From: CAYWEM01 sp964457225
Lineage (GTDB): Bacteria; Acidobacteriota; Aminicenantia; UBA2199
Length of the DNA stretch: 64,000 nucleotides
Direction: 5' to 3'
Assembly: GCA_964457225.1 (NCBI GenBank)
Contig: CAYWEM010000014.1
Coordinates: 1-64,000, forward strand
In this document: one piece after another, positions 25,964 through 35,365 of the stretch
Position numbering within the stretch: the first letter of the stretch is position 1
Layout: each line of letters begins with the position of its first letter
Made by a program: the position numbers and the translations under genes
The notes under the pieces: model-generated
Told to the model about the DNA's origin: nothing
The model's database searches: none
The model's input: only the letters and a program-made list of their open reading frames with translations

Positions 25964-26922
25964 TCATGGAAAAATCAAAACTGCTCCTGTCTTCATCACC
26001 GCACCTGCATGCCGGCCGGGACGTTCCCCGGATCATGCACCTGGTGCTTTTACTGCTTCTTCCCGTCTGTATTGCCGGAGTCTACTTTTTCGGAACCGCG
26101 GCCCTGTTGCGCATCGTGGTCGCCCTGGTCAGCGCTTTGGCCGCCGAGTACCTTTGCCTGAGGGCCCGCGGGCTGGACGCCAGAACCCTGCTGGACGGAT
26201 CGGCCGCCCTGACCGGAATCCTGCTGGCCCTGACCCTGCCCCCGACTCTGCCCCTGTTTATCACCGTGCTGGGCTCGGTGGTGGCCGTGACCATCGGCAA
26301 GCACGTTTTCGGCGGGCTGGGCTACAACATCTTCAACCCGGCCCTGGTCGGCCGGGCTTTCCTGCAGGCTTCTTTCCCGCTTGAAATGACCACCTGGGTT
26401 GATCCTTTCTTTTACCGGACCGATGGTTTGAGCGGCGCCACCCCCCTGGGCGGTTTCAAGTTTTCAGGTGATATTACGCCGCTCGGCAACCTGTTCAGCG
26501 GCAATACCGGCGGGTGTATCGGGGAAACATCGGCCCTGCTGATCCTGCTGGCCGGCATCCTGCTCCTGATCCTGCGCCTGGCCGACTGGCGCATTCCCAC
26601 GGCTGTCCTGGGCACGGTCCTGCTTTTCGCCTCGGTTATTCACCTGTTGGCCCCGGACAAGTACGGTCATCCGCTCTTTTACCTGCTTTCCGGCGGCCTG
26701 CTGCTGGGAGCCTTTTTCATGGCCACCGACATGGTGACTTCCCCGGTGACCCCGCTGGGTTCCTGGATTTTCGGCATCGGCATCGGCCTGGTGGTCATGG
26801 TCATTCGCGTCTTCGGCGGACTGCCCGAGGGCATGATGTTCGCCATCCTGTTCATGAACGCCTTTGTGCCCCTGCTCAACCGTTACACCAGGCCCAGGTA
26901 TTTCGGGGAGGTGCTCAAATGA
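25960..26922 (+). CDS. rnfD: Rnf complex subunit D
   Basis: A 320-residue integral membrane subunit with about eight to ten helices. In this family an FMN is bound covalently to a Thr; the candidate is in GLSGATPLGGFK. The N-terminus LLLSSSPHLHAGRDVPRIMHLVLLL is typical. The ATG overlaps the rnfC stop; a second ATG two codons later is equally possible. Its stop overlaps the rnfG start. Confidence 0.94.
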   Translation: MIMEKSKLLLSSSPHLHAGRDVPRIMHLVLLLLLPVCIAGVYFFGTAALLRIVVALVSALAAEYLCLRARGLDARTLLDGSAALTGILLALTLPPTLPLFITVLGSVVAVTIGKHVFGGLGYNIFNPALVGRAFLQASFPLEMTTWVDPFFYRTDGLSGATPLGGFKFSGDITPLGNLFSGNTGGCIGETSALLILLAGILLLILRLADWRIPTAVLGTVLLFASVIHLLAPDKYGHPLFYLLSGGLLLGAFFMATDMVTSPVTPLGSWIFGIGIGLVVMVIRVFGGLPEGMMFAILFMNAFVPLLNRYTRPRYFGEVLK

Positions 26923-27509
26923 ACGAATCCTTGCGCATGGTGCTGGTTCTGACCATAATCGCGGTTGTTTCCGGCGGCAGCCTCGGCCTGATCGACTCCG
27001 TCACCCGGCCGCTGATCGAGAACAACAAGGGATTGGCCCTGCAGAACACCCTGAAAGACCTGATTCCCGAAGCGGCGGAATTCAGGGAAATTGAAGCCGC
27101 TGATTTACCGGTTCCGGCCCGGGTTTTTCTCGGGCTTGACGGCGGTAACAAAATCGGCTGGGGTTTTCTGCTGTCCGGCCCGGGCTTCGTGGATGCCATC
27201 ACCCTGGTGGTGGCCGCGGATTTCAGCCTGTCCAGGTTGCTGGGCATCGGTGTCCTGGAGCAGAAAGAAACTCCGGGTCTGGGTGCTGAAATGGTCAAGC
27301 CCTTTTTCCTGGAACGTTTCCCGGGCCTGTCCCTTGAAAGAAAGATCAGCCTGGTGAAGAACGTGGCCGGCAACCGGGAAAACAACGAGGTTCAGGCAAT
27401 TTCCGCCGCCACGATCAGTACAGATGCGGTTCTGAAAATAATCAACGAAAACCTGCCCCGCTTAAGGGAAGCGCCGGAGATCCGGACGCTGCTGGATGGT
27501 GCCCAATGA
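26919..27509 (+). CDS. rnfG: Rnf complex subunit G, FMN-binding
   Basis: A 196-residue subunit with one N-terminal membrane helix (MVLVLTIIAVVSGGSLGLI) and a periplasmic FMN-binding domain. The covalent flavin site, normally S(T)GAT, reads ISAATIST here: the Gly is replaced by Ala but the modified Thr is kept. LGIGVLEQKETPGLGAEM is a strong family signature. Overlaps rnfD and rnfE by four bases each. Confidence 0.93.
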   Translation: MNESLRMVLVLTIIAVVSGGSLGLIDSVTRPLIENNKGLALQNTLKDLIPEAAEFREIEAADLPVPARVFLGLDGGNKIGWGFLLSGPGFVDAITLVVAADFSLSRLLGIGVLEQKETPGLGAEMVKPFFLERFPGLSLERKISLVKNVAGNRENNEVQAISAATISTDAVLKIINENLPRLREAPEIRTLLDGAQ

Positions 27510-28117
27510 ACAAGAAAAGCCCCCGTTACGCCTTCGTCAAGGGTATCTGGCGGGAAAACCCCGTTCTGACACAGCTCCTGGGGCTCTGCCCGGTACTGGC
27601 CGTAACCACTTCGGCCATCAACGGACTGGCCATGGCCCTGGCCACTTCTTTCGTGCTGATCATGGCCTCCCTGATGATATCCACTTTTCGCAGGTGGATT
27701 CCCGGTTCGGTGCGCATAGCTTCATTCATAGTGGTTATCGCCACCTTCGTGACTATCACCGACCGTTTCCTGGCCGCCTTTTTTTACGACATTTCCCAGG
27801 CCCTGGGGCCCTTCATTCCCCTGATCATAGTCAATTGCCTGATTCTCGGCCGCCAGGAAGCCTTTGCTTCCAAGAACACGGTTAAAATGGCCTTGCTTGA
27901 TGCTTTCGGCATGGCCCTCGGCTTCCTGATCGCCCTGATGCTCATTTCCTCAACCCGGGAAATACTCGGTAACGGCACTCTGTTCGGCATACAAATGCTG
28001 CCGGGCGGATTCAAGCCCTGGCTGATCATGATCCTGCCGCCGGGTGCCTTTTTCACCCTGGGCATCCTGGTCGCCCTGGCCGTGCTGATCAAGAAAAAAT
28101 CCAGTTCCGGAGCCTGA
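27506..28117 (+). CDS. rnfE: Rnf complex subunit E
   Basis: A 203-residue integral membrane protein with six helices, paralogous to RnfA. Family blocks: LTQLLGLCPVLAVTTSAINGL near the start (quoted in part) and LIIVNCLILGRQEAFASKN in the middle. RnfA and RnfE together form the membrane core holding the 2Fe-2S cluster; here the candidate Cys residues are in GLCPVL and NCLILGR. The next gene, rnfA, starts 5 bp downstream. Confidence 0.94.
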   Translation: MNKKSPRYAFVKGIWRENPVLTQLLGLCPVLAVTTSAINGLAMALATSFVLIMASLMISTFRRWIPGSVRIASFIVVIATFVTITDRFLAAFFYDISQALGPFIPLIIVNCLILGRQEAFASKNTVKMALLDAFGMALGFLIALMLISSTREILGNGTLFGIQMLPGGFKPWLIMILPPGAFFTLGILVALAVLIKKKSSSGA

Positions 28118-28122
28118 TCACC

Positions 28123-28695
28123 ATGGAATTACTGATCATTTTTATTTCAGCGGTCCTGATCAACAACTTCGTGCTCAGCTACTTTTTGGGCATCTGTCCC
28201 TTCCTGGGTGTTTCCAAGAAGATAGACGCAGCCGTGTCCATGGGCGTGGCCGTGACCTTTGTCATGACCATAGCCGCCGCCGTGACCTGGACCGTGAACA
28301 ACCTGGTGCTGCTTCCTTTCCGCCTGGAAATTCTGCAGTACGTGGTCTTCATCCTGGTCATCGCCTCGCTGGTGCAGCTGGTTGAAATGTTCATCAAGAA
28401 AGTCAGTCCGCCGCTGTACCGGGCCCTGGGGATTTTCCTGCCCCTGATCACCACCAATTGCGCTATTCTCGGATTGGCCCTGTTCATCGCCCTGCGTAAT
28501 TACGGTTTTCTGCAGGGCATGGTCTTTGCCGTCGGAGCCGGCCTGGGTTTCACCCTGGCCATAGTGGTCATGGCCGGTATTAGAGAGGAACTGGAGACAG
28601 CGGACGTACCCGAACCGTTCAAGGGGCCTGGAATCGCTTTTATCGTGGCCGGCATCCTGGCCCTGGCTTTCATGGGTTTTGCCGGACTGATCTGA
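28123..28695 (+). CDS. rnfA: Rnf complex subunit A
   Basis: A 190-residue, six-helix membrane subunit. The motifs NNFVLSYFLGICPFLGVSKK and LPLITTNCAILGLALF carry the two cysteines that bind the core 2Fe-2S cluster with RnfE. No gap or frame problem. Followed by rnfB after 16 bp. Confidence 0.95.
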   Translation: MELLIIFISAVLINNFVLSYFLGICPFLGVSKKIDAAVSMGVAVTFVMTIAAAVTWTVNNLVLLPFRLEILQYVVFILVIASLVQLVEMFIKKVSPPLYRALGIFLPLITTNCAILGLALFIALRNYGFLQGMVFAVGAGLGFTLAIVVMAGIREELETADVPEPFKGPGIAFIVAGILALAFMGFAGLI

Positions 28696-28711
28696 TGCTG
28701 GGAGCGGAATA

Positions 28712-29527
28712 ATGAACACACTGATCCTGTCGATAATAACCATGGGCGCCCTGGGAGCGGTTTTCGCTTACGGTCTGGCCATCGCCCGCAACAAGCTGAA
28801 GGTCGAGGAAGATCCCCGCATTGACCAGGTGGAGGGAATTCTGCCCGGTGCCAACTGCGGCGGTTGTGGGCTGGCCGGGTGCCGGGCTTTAGCTGAAGCC
28901 GTAGTTCAGGGCAAGGCCCAGGCTGACGCCTGCCCTGTGGGTGACAGTGAAATGGCCCAGGAGATCGCTGGAGTCATGGGCCTCAGCCTGCAGGAAAGCG
29001 AAAAAAAAGTGGCAGTGTTGATGTGCCGCGGCGACAAACAGGCTGCCGCCGACAAGGGTGTGTACCAGGGTGTTCAAACCTGTTATGCAGCCAGGTTGAT
29101 GCAGTCCGGCCAGAAAGCCTGCCGTTACGGCTGCCTGGGTTACGGCGATTGCGTGGTCGCCTGCCGCTTTGACGCCCTGGTCATGGGTGAAAACGGATTA
29201 CCGGTGGTTGACCGGCAGAAGTGCACTTCCTGTGGTCTCTGCGTCAAGGCATGTCCAAACAAGCTTTTCGAAATTCACCCCGTATCCCGCAGCCTGTTCG
29301 TCTTCTGCAAATCCCTGGACGATGCCCGAACTTCGCGCCAGGCCTGCCGTCATGCCTGCATCGCCTGCAAGATCTGCGAAAAGGGATTCCAGGAAGGTGA
29401 AGTCAAGGTGGAAAACAATCTCTCGGTCATCCACCGGCACCAGGTGCTGGACAACGAGGAAGGCATGAAGTGGATAGCCAAGTGCCCGACCAAGGCCATC
29501 GGCTTACTGCCAGGCTCTGATAACTGA
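28712..29527 (+). CDS. rnfB: Rnf complex subunit B, ferredoxin-accepting iron-sulfur protein
   Basis: A 271-residue subunit anchored by an N-terminal helix (residues 1-24). A first cluster site is CGGCGLAGCRALAEAV with a distal Cys in ADACPVG; then CRYGCLGYGDCVVAC, CTSCGLCVKACP and a final C-rich block CRHACIACKICEKG. This gives one cluster near the membrane and several ferredoxin-like 4Fe-4S clusters, as in anaerobic Rnf complexes that couple ferredoxin oxidation to Na+ or H+ export. The stop overlaps the acpS start (TGATG). Confidence 0.94.
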   Translation: MNTLILSIITMGALGAVFAYGLAIARNKLKVEEDPRIDQVEGILPGANCGGCGLAGCRALAEAVVQGKAQADACPVGDSEMAQEIAGVMGLSLQESEKKVAVLMCRGDKQAAADKGVYQGVQTCYAARLMQSGQKACRYGCLGYGDCVVACRFDALVMGENGLPVVDRQKCTSCGLCVKACPNKLFEIHPVSRSLFVFCKSLDDARTSRQACRHACIACKICEKGFQEGEVKVENNLSVIHRHQVLDNEEGMKWIAKCPTKAIGLLPGSDN

Positions 29528-29907
29528 TGATCAGGGGAATAGGCATAGACCTGATCGAAACGGAAAGGATCGCTAAAATCATTGCCGACGATAAGGGTTT
29601 CAAAGAAAGGGTCTTTTCTGAGCGGGAAATAGTTTATTGTGATGCCCTCCATTACCAGGCCCAGCATTTCGCGGCCCGGTTCTGCGCCAAGGAAGCATTC
29701 TTCAAGGCCCTGGGCAGCGGTCTGCGCCACGGTATGAGCTGGCGCGAAGTGGAAGTCATCAACGACAAGCTGGGCGCGCCGTCTTTAATCCTCAGCGGCC
29801 GGGCGGCCGAAGTCTGCGCCGAACGCCGACTGGGGCCGGTTCATGTTTCACTGACCCATAACAAGACCCAGGCCGCGGCCGTGGTCATCCTGGAAGAAAC
29901 AGTCTGA
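29527..29907 (+). CDS. acpS: Holo-[acyl-carrier-protein] synthase
   Basis: A 126-residue 4'-phosphopantetheinyl transferase that activates acyl carrier protein. The two family motifs are visible: GIGIDLIETERIAKI (metal-binding Asp) and ARFCAKEAFFKALGSGL (Glu and Lys). Length is normal. Its ATG overlaps the rnfB stop, so it is translated with the Rnf genes though functionally unrelated. Confidence 0.94.
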   Translation: MIRGIGIDLIETERIAKIIADDKGFKERVFSEREIVYCDALHYQAQHFAARFCAKEAFFKALGSGLRHGMSWREVEVINDKLGAPSLILSGRAAEVCAERRLGPVHVSLTHNKTQAAAVVILEETV

Positions 29908-29979
29908 GTTCAATATAGAATCCGCCCGGATCAAAGGGGAAGATCCGCCTGGGGGAGACTTTTAGTAAAAGGAGGGATG

Positions 29980-31101
29980 ATGAAAAAGGCAATCGTTTTT
30001 TTCGTACTGGGAGCTCTGGTATTGTTCTTGTTTCCGGCCCGGGAAATCCAGCTGGGCAACCCCCTGGCCAAGGATGCCGACCGGGTGCTGAGTTTGTCGG
30101 AATCTTTTGTCCTTGATGGAGAAAGTAGTGATGACTATTTCTTAAAGTATACCCGTCTGCCGAAATGGTCATTCGACGGAGAGCTCTTGCTTATTTCGGA
30201 CCAGGATCAGCTTTTGGTTTTCAACAGGCGGGGCGATTTCATGGGAAATCACCATAAGCGGGGTGAAGGGCCTGGTGAATGGGGAAACACCATCGACATT
30301 TGCCATAACTCGGGCTCCTGGGTGATAGCTTCTTACAACCCCCTAAAAATCCTGTTTTTTGATCAGGACCTGGTTTACCAGGGAGAAATCCGTTTAAAAA
30401 AAGGATCGGCCATGCTCAACTTGTTAAAAGGCAGTTTGGGGGGCGGCCTGTTCTTTGACCAGAATTTTAATTTTTCCGAGGCCCGCACCGGAATGAGCGG
30501 CTTTAATCACGTTCTGCATTCTTTTGAGCCGGGTGGACAAATCAGCGCTGCTGAACTGGCCTTCAACCAGCCCGCTTACATTATTTCCCAGCAACGGGAA
30601 GGAGTGCCTTACAAGGAAGTTTTCTGGGATATGCAAGCCCCCTTTGTTTTTGCAGTTGACAATGCCGGGAAAAATATGCTGTTGTGTTGTCATGACCGTT
30701 ACCGATTGGAACTGGTTGATTTGCAGTCGAAAGAAGTCAAAACCACCATGGAAAGATCATTTGAGCGCACGGCCTGGCAGCCTGATCTCAAGCGGCCGCG
30801 AAGAATGGCCGGGATACCCAAAAAAGAATATTTCAACGACATATTGGCCGTTTTAGCGAGTGACAATGATTACTGGGTTTTCACTTCCCGGGTTGATGGT
30901 AAAAAGGGGATTCTGGTTGATTTGATAAGCTTTGCAGGAAATTATTCGGATCGATTCTGGCTGCCTTTGCCCGGAATTGAGCGGGCTGCTCACCGCGAAC
31001 TGCAGAAACAATTGGCTGTGTCCAAGGATCGCATCGCCTGGATTCACCAGGATGAGGACGGTAACCCGGTAGTCAAGGTTTATTCGTATTCCCTGCGCTG
31101 A
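29980..31101 (+). CDS. Secreted beta-propeller protein
   Basis: A 373-residue exported protein with a signal peptide (KAIVFFVLGALVLFLF). Repeats such as LPKWSFDGELLLISDQDQLLVFNRRGDF and KRGEGPGEWGNTIDICH fit the six-bladed beta-propeller family often encoded in Acidobacteriota and Bacteroidota. Function is unknown. Two ATGs are adjacent (29977, 29980) behind AAGGAGG; the second gives better spacing. It is 72 bp downstream of acpS, and a CGGATC/GATCCG hairpin lies between. Confidence 0.7.
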   Translation: MKKAIVFFVLGALVLFLFPAREIQLGNPLAKDADRVLSLSESFVLDGESSDDYFLKYTRLPKWSFDGELLLISDQDQLLVFNRRGDFMGNHHKRGEGPGEWGNTIDICHNSGSWVIASYNPLKILFFDQDLVYQGEIRLKKGSAMLNLLKGSLGGGLFFDQNFNFSEARTGMSGFNHVLHSFEPGGQISAAELAFNQPAYIISQQREGVPYKEVFWDMQAPFVFAVDNAGKNMLLCCHDRYRLELVDLQSKEVKTTMERSFERTAWQPDLKRPRRMAGIPKKEYFNDILAVLASDNDYWVFTSRVDGKKGILVDLISFAGNYSDRFWLPLPGIERAAHRELQKQLAVSKDRIAWIHQDEDGNPVVKVYSYSLR

Positions 31102-31193
31102 GCAGGTTAATTGTTTATCACTGTATTTCTTTTTTGGGGAAACAAAAGCGGTTCAAGCTGCGTAATGATTTATATGCCAAGAAGGAGAATGTC

Positions 31194-34100
31194 ATGATTT
31201 CCACCGCGAAAAAAACCGGAAAAATCATTCCCGGATTGCTCACTTTGTTTTTCATTTCATGCGCCCTGCTAGTTTCCTCTCAGATGCTGACTGCTGAAGG
31301 CGCCAGGTTGCTGCGCCAGCCGTCAGCCAATGAAAAACACATCGTTTTCGCCTATGCCGCCGATCTCTGGCTGGCCGACCTGCAGGGCGGAGAAGTCACC
31401 AGGCTGACCAGTACGCCGGCCGTCGAATCCGATCCGCACCTGTCTCCTGACGGCCGCTGGATAGCTTTTACTTCCAACCGATCGGGCCTGAACGCGGTTT
31501 ACCGCATGGCACTGCCAGGCGGGGAAGCCCAGCGCCTGACCTGGTATCCTGCTCCGGCCCGGGCCCGCGGCTGGACTCCCGATGGAGCCCATGTTCTTTA
31601 CTCTTCCAGCCGGGCCACGGCTCCGGTACCCCATGACCGACTCTGGCTGGTGCCGGCGGACGGCGGCCCTTCGCGATTGCTCAGCAGGCAGTGGGGCACC
31701 GATGCTTCCTTTGCACCGGACGGCAAGCGGCTGGTCATCGACCGGGTGGCCCGCTGGGATGTGGAATGGCGGGCTTACCGCGGCGGCCAGAACACCCCCC
31801 TGGTGATCATGGACCTGCGGGACAACAGCGAAATCCTGATTCCCAATGAACGCAGTACCGATATTCAGCCGGTCTGGCTGGGTGAAAAAATCTATTTCCT
31901 GTCAGACCGTGACTGGACCGCCAATATCTGGTCTTTCTGTCCGGCGGCGGGCGAGTTGAAGCAACTGACTTTTTTCCCCGATACTGATATCAAGTGGCTG
32001 AGCGGGGCCGGTTCCGCGCTGGTCTATGAGCGCGACGGTTACCTGCACCTGTTCGATCCAGCCTCGCTGCAGTCCAGGAAGCTCAGCTACGAGCCGCGAG
32101 GTGATTTTCCCTGGGCTGAAACGGCCTGGGTTGACGTCAGCGACCGGGTACGCAGTGCTTCGCTTTCTCCCACCGGGAAAAGAGCGCTCATGGAAGCACG
32201 CGGTGAAATATTCACCCTGCCCCTGGAACACGGAGATGCCCGCAACCTGACCGCCAGTTCCGGGGCCGCTGACCGGGCGCCGCTCTGGTCGCCCCAGGGC
32301 GGAGAAATCGCCTGGTTTTCCGATGCCGGGCACCGGGAATACCGGCTTTTCATAGCCGCCCAGGACGGACTCTCGCCGGCCAGGGAACTTTCCCTGGGTG
32401 AATCGAAAATGGCCTGGGAACCGCAATGGTCACCGGACGGCAAAAACATAGCATTTGTCGATGACAAGGTGCGAATCAGGGTGATCAACCTGGAATCAGG
32501 CGGAATTCTGACCGCGGATGTCGGCGGTAATAACCTGGAGCGCGGCGGCAACGGCCTGGCCTGGTCACCTGATTCGCGTTGGCTGGCCTATGCTAAAACC
32601 GGAGCCAATGGTTTCCGCCGCATCCTGGTCTGGTCGCGTGACGACAACAAGGCCCGTTTCCTGACCGATGAACTGGCCGATTCATTTGCCCCCGCCTGGG
32701 ACCGCAACGGACGCCAGCTGTACTTTCTGGCCGGCACCGACCTGGCCCTGGGTTCCGGATGGGCCAACACAAGTTCAATGCAGGCCGATCCCACCTACGG
32801 AGCTTACCTGGTCAACCTGCAGTCTGATGCCCCTTCACCATTCAGCTTACGCAGCGATGAGGAGGAGACGGTCCGGAGCCCGGAAAAAAAGAACGAAAAA
32901 GGAGCAGACAAGAAGAACGACGGCCAGGATAAAAAAAGCGCTCCTGTGACTGTACGCATTGATTTCGAAGGTCTTGAACGCCGCACCCTGGCCCTGCCCA
33001 TGCCGGTGCGCAATTATCTCTACACCTTGGCCGGACCGGAGGGCACTGTCTTTATAGCTGAAGCACCGCCGGGGCAGAGAATCGTGGTTCTGCACAAGTT
33101 TTCCCTGGAATCTCGCCAGTCCGAGGAATTTCTTAAGGACGCCCGCCAGGTTTCACTTTCCGCTGATGGCAAAACCATGCTTTTTCGGCAGGGTGAACGC
33201 TGGGCCACCACAGGTACCGCGGCTCCGCCCAAGGATGGCGGCAAAACACTTAAACTGAAACTGGTCATGAAACTCGATCGCCAGGCCGAATGGCAGCAGA
33301 TGTTCGTCGAGGCCTGGCGTTACCAGCGTGACTATTTCTACGATCCAGGACTGCACGGCCGTGACTGGCAGGTGGTCTACGATCGCTACGCGCCTCTGTT
33401 ACCCCATATCCGGCACCGCGCCGATCTCAATTACGTTCTGGACATGATGAACGGCGAGTTGTCAGTCGGCCACAGTTTTGTTTTCGGCGGGGATATGCCC
33501 AAGGTGGATGAATCCAGTGTCGGCGTGCTGGGTGTGGATTTCAGCGCTGAAAAGAATTACTGGAAAATCGAGCGGATTTACACGGCCGAGAGCTGGAACC
33601 CGGGATTGTCCGGCCCGCTGGATCAGCCAGGCCTGGCAGTACGTGAAGGCCAGTACCTGGTTGGAGTCAACGGCCGGGAACTGACTGCGGCGGATGACCC
33701 ATACAGTTTTTTCGACGGCCGGGCTGATCTGCAGACCGTAATTCACCTCAATGACAAACCGTCCTTCGCCGGTTCCCGGCGGCTGACCGTCAAGCCCTTG
33801 TCAAGCGAACAGGCCCTGCGCCAGCGGGCCTGGGTCGAAGACAACCGCAGGCTGGTCGACCGGCTTTCCGGTGGCCGCCTGGCTTACGTCTGGGTGCCCA
33901 ATACCGGCGGCCAGGGAATGACCTCGTTCAACCGGTATTTTTTCGCCCAGCAGGACCGGGAAGGGGCCGTGATCGATGAACGTTTCAACGGCGGCGGCCT
34001 GCTCGACGACTACATGGTCGACCTGATGACCCGCACTTTACGCGCCGGACTTACCAACGAGGCGCTCAATGGAAGACCTTTCCGTCTCCCGGCCGGCATT

Positions 34101-34490
34101 TTGGGGCCCAAGGTACTGCTGATCAACGAGCTGGCGGGTTCAGGCGGTGATTTCTTTCCCTGGGTGTTTCGCCAGCAAAAGGTCGGCCCCCTGATCGGAA
34201 CCCGGACCTGGGGGGGGCTGGTCAGGTCGGCGGTTCATTACGCGCTGGTCGACGGCGGAGCATTGACCGCTCCGGACAACGCGGTTTTCGACCCGATCAA
34301 CAACCGGTGGGTGGCTGAAAACGAAGGGGTGCCGCCGGACATCGAAGTCCGCCTGGATGCCGTTTCCCTGGCCGAAGGCCGGGATATCCAGCTTGAGAAG
34401 GCGGTGCAGGAAGCTCTGCGCCTGCTGGAAAAGCAGGGTGTCCTCGAGGTCAAGGCTCCGCCCTTTCCCCGCCCGGCAAGGAAAGAATGA
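31194..34490 (+). CDS. Tricorn-type secreted serine protease
   Basis: A 1098-residue exported homologue of tricorn protease. After a signal peptide come WD/TolB-like beta-propeller repeats (LSPDGRWIAFTSNRSGLNAV, WSPDGKNIAFVDD), a charged low-complexity insert near residue 570 (EKKNEKGADKKNDGQDKK), a helical bundle domain, a PDZ domain and the S41-type catalytic core with FNGGGLLDDYMVD and ELAGSGGDFFPW, where the Ser of GSGGD is the nucleophile. Family members degrade oligopeptides from larger proteases. The ATG at 31194 has AAGGAG six bases upstream. The stop abuts the stop of the convergent PP-loop gene with no base between. Confidence 0.9.
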   Translation: MISTAKKTGKIIPGLLTLFFISCALLVSSQMLTAEGARLLRQPSANEKHIVFAYAADLWLADLQGGEVTRLTSTPAVESDPHLSPDGRWIAFTSNRSGLNAVYRMALPGGEAQRLTWYPAPARARGWTPDGAHVLYSSSRATAPVPHDRLWLVPADGGPSRLLSRQWGTDASFAPDGKRLVIDRVARWDVEWRAYRGGQNTPLVIMDLRDNSEILIPNERSTDIQPVWLGEKIYFLSDRDWTANIWSFCPAAGELKQLTFFPDTDIKWLSGAGSALVYERDGYLHLFDPASLQSRKLSYEPRGDFPWAETAWVDVSDRVRSASLSPTGKRALMEARGEIFTLPLEHGDARNLTASSGAADRAPLWSPQGGEIAWFSDAGHREYRLFIAAQDGLSPARELSLGESKMAWEPQWSPDGKNIAFVDDKVRIRVINLESGGILTADVGGNNLERGGNGLAWSPDSRWLAYAKTGANGFRRILVWSRDDNKARFLTDELADSFAPAWDRNGRQLYFLAGTDLALGSGWANTSSMQADPTYGAYLVNLQSDAPSPFSLRSDEEETVRSPEKKNEKGADKKNDGQDKKSAPVTVRIDFEGLERRTLALPMPVRNYLYTLAGPEGTVFIAEAPPGQRIVVLHKFSLESRQSEEFLKDARQVSLSADGKTMLFRQGERWATTGTAAPPKDGGKTLKLKLVMKLDRQAEWQQMFVEAWRYQRDYFYDPGLHGRDWQVVYDRYAPLLPHIRHRADLNYVLDMMNGELSVGHSFVFGGDMPKVDESSVGVLGVDFSAEKNYWKIERIYTAESWNPGLSGPLDQPGLAVREGQYLVGVNGRELTAADDPYSFFDGRADLQTVIHLNDKPSFAGSRRLTVKPLSSEQALRQRAWVEDNRRLVDRLSGGRLAYVWVPNTGGQGMTSFNRYFFAQQDREGAVIDERFNGGGLLDDYMVDLMTRTLRAGLTNEALNGRPFRLPAGILGPKVLLINELAGSGGDFFPWVFRQQKVGPLIGTRTWGGLVRSAVHYALVDGGALTAPDNAVFDPINNRWVAENEGVPPDIEVRLDAVSLAEGRDIQLEKAVQEALRLLEKQGVLEVKAPPFPRPARKE

Positions 34491-35270
34491 TTACTTTTCA
34501 GCTGAGTTAAGCCGGCGCTTGACGTAATCAAGGCCGATCCCGTCCAGCTTCGGCTTGATGGAAGCCACCACCTGTTCAGGGCTCGGCGGTTTAACCACGT
34601 TGAACAGGTTACGCCGCCAGTGAACCAGGTATCCGGAAACGCACATCGGCTGACTGCGCTTGTAAAAGGATGGCTTGAACGGGTCCAGGATTGATTTTTT
34701 GCGGTGCCCCAGGGAATTGAAGTCGATTTCGAAACCCAGTTCGATAAGTTTGGTCCGTCTTTCTTCCCTGCTGTTCATTTCATACAGGATCGAAGAATAG
34801 GTGATGCCGAAGGAACGGGCGAAATTCCCGATCAGTTCCAGGAATTCAGGGTAATTGTCTGCGGTGGCCAGGTTGCGTTTGCCGTCAGGCCTTTGTTCGG
34901 AATTGGCCCCGTCGGTGAACTCATCGATGCCGTTCTGCAGGCAGTAGAGGGTCGCGGCCACGCCCATGGCCGCCCGGCAGGGAATGCACCAGGCCGTTTC
35001 ATTGCCGAATTCACGGCTGGTGCGGCGGTACGATTTTACGGCCATGTCGCGGAACAGTTCTTTCATGTCGACTATTTTGAAAACAATTTTATCCCGGCCG
35101 TGCAGTTCCTGCAGTCGGGCCACGTTCCTGGAGGCCGCCCGCAGGGCGAAGTGCAAATAGCCTTTTTCAAAGGTCAGCAGGTGAACACGATCGTATTTTT
35201 CGGCCAGCAGGTGGGCCAGGTAAAGGGAATCTATTCCCCCGGAAAACTGCAGGGCTATTTCCTTGTTCAT
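34491..35270 (-). CDS. PP-loop ATP pyrophosphatase of unknown substrate
   Basis: A 259-residue cytoplasmic protein with the PP-loop SGGIDS at 10-15, the signature of enzymes that adenylate a carbonyl or thiolate substrate (QueC, TilS, TtcA, asparagine synthetase and others). A CxxC pair (C95, C98 in WCIPCRAA) and a later C210 could bind metal, as in QueC or TtcA-type proteins. The region EFTDGANSEQRPDG follows the pair. I cannot assign a substrate; a tRNA-base or cofactor modification role is possible. It has its own apparent promoter and AAGGAG ribosome site. Confidence 0.65.
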   Translation of the reverse strand: MNKEIALQFSGGIDSLYLAHLLAEKYDRVHLLTFEKGYLHFALRAASRNVARLQELHGRDKIVFKIVDMKELFRDMAVKSYRRTSREFGNETAWCIPCRAAMGVAATLYCLQNGIDEFTDGANSEQRPDGKRNLATADNYPEFLELIGNFARSFGITYSSILYEMNSREERRTKLIELGFEIDFNSLGHRKKSILDPFKPSFYKRSQPMCVSGYLVHWRRNLFNVVKPPSPEQVVASIKPKLDGIGLDYVKRRLNSAEK

Positions 35271-35309
35271 GTTTACTCCTTGGCGGAAAAAAACTTTCAG
35301 ATCAGCCTT

Positions 35310-35337
35310 ATTATACTACCAGGCGGTTCAGGAGCAA
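35310..35337 (-). promoter_or_regulatory. Putative promoter of the PP-loop ATPase gene
   Basis: On the minus strand: TTGCTC (35337-35332), 16 nt, perfect TATAAT (35315-35310). The ATG at 35270 is 39 nt downstream. Confidence 0.5.
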
Positions 35338-35365
35338 AGCGATATGGAACCTGTTGTCGGCGAAA

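Noticed and set aside
29927..29947. CGGATC/GATCCG hairpin after acpS as a terminator
   Set aside because: Only 6 bp and no T-run follows; it may equally be a 5' UTR structure of the next gene.
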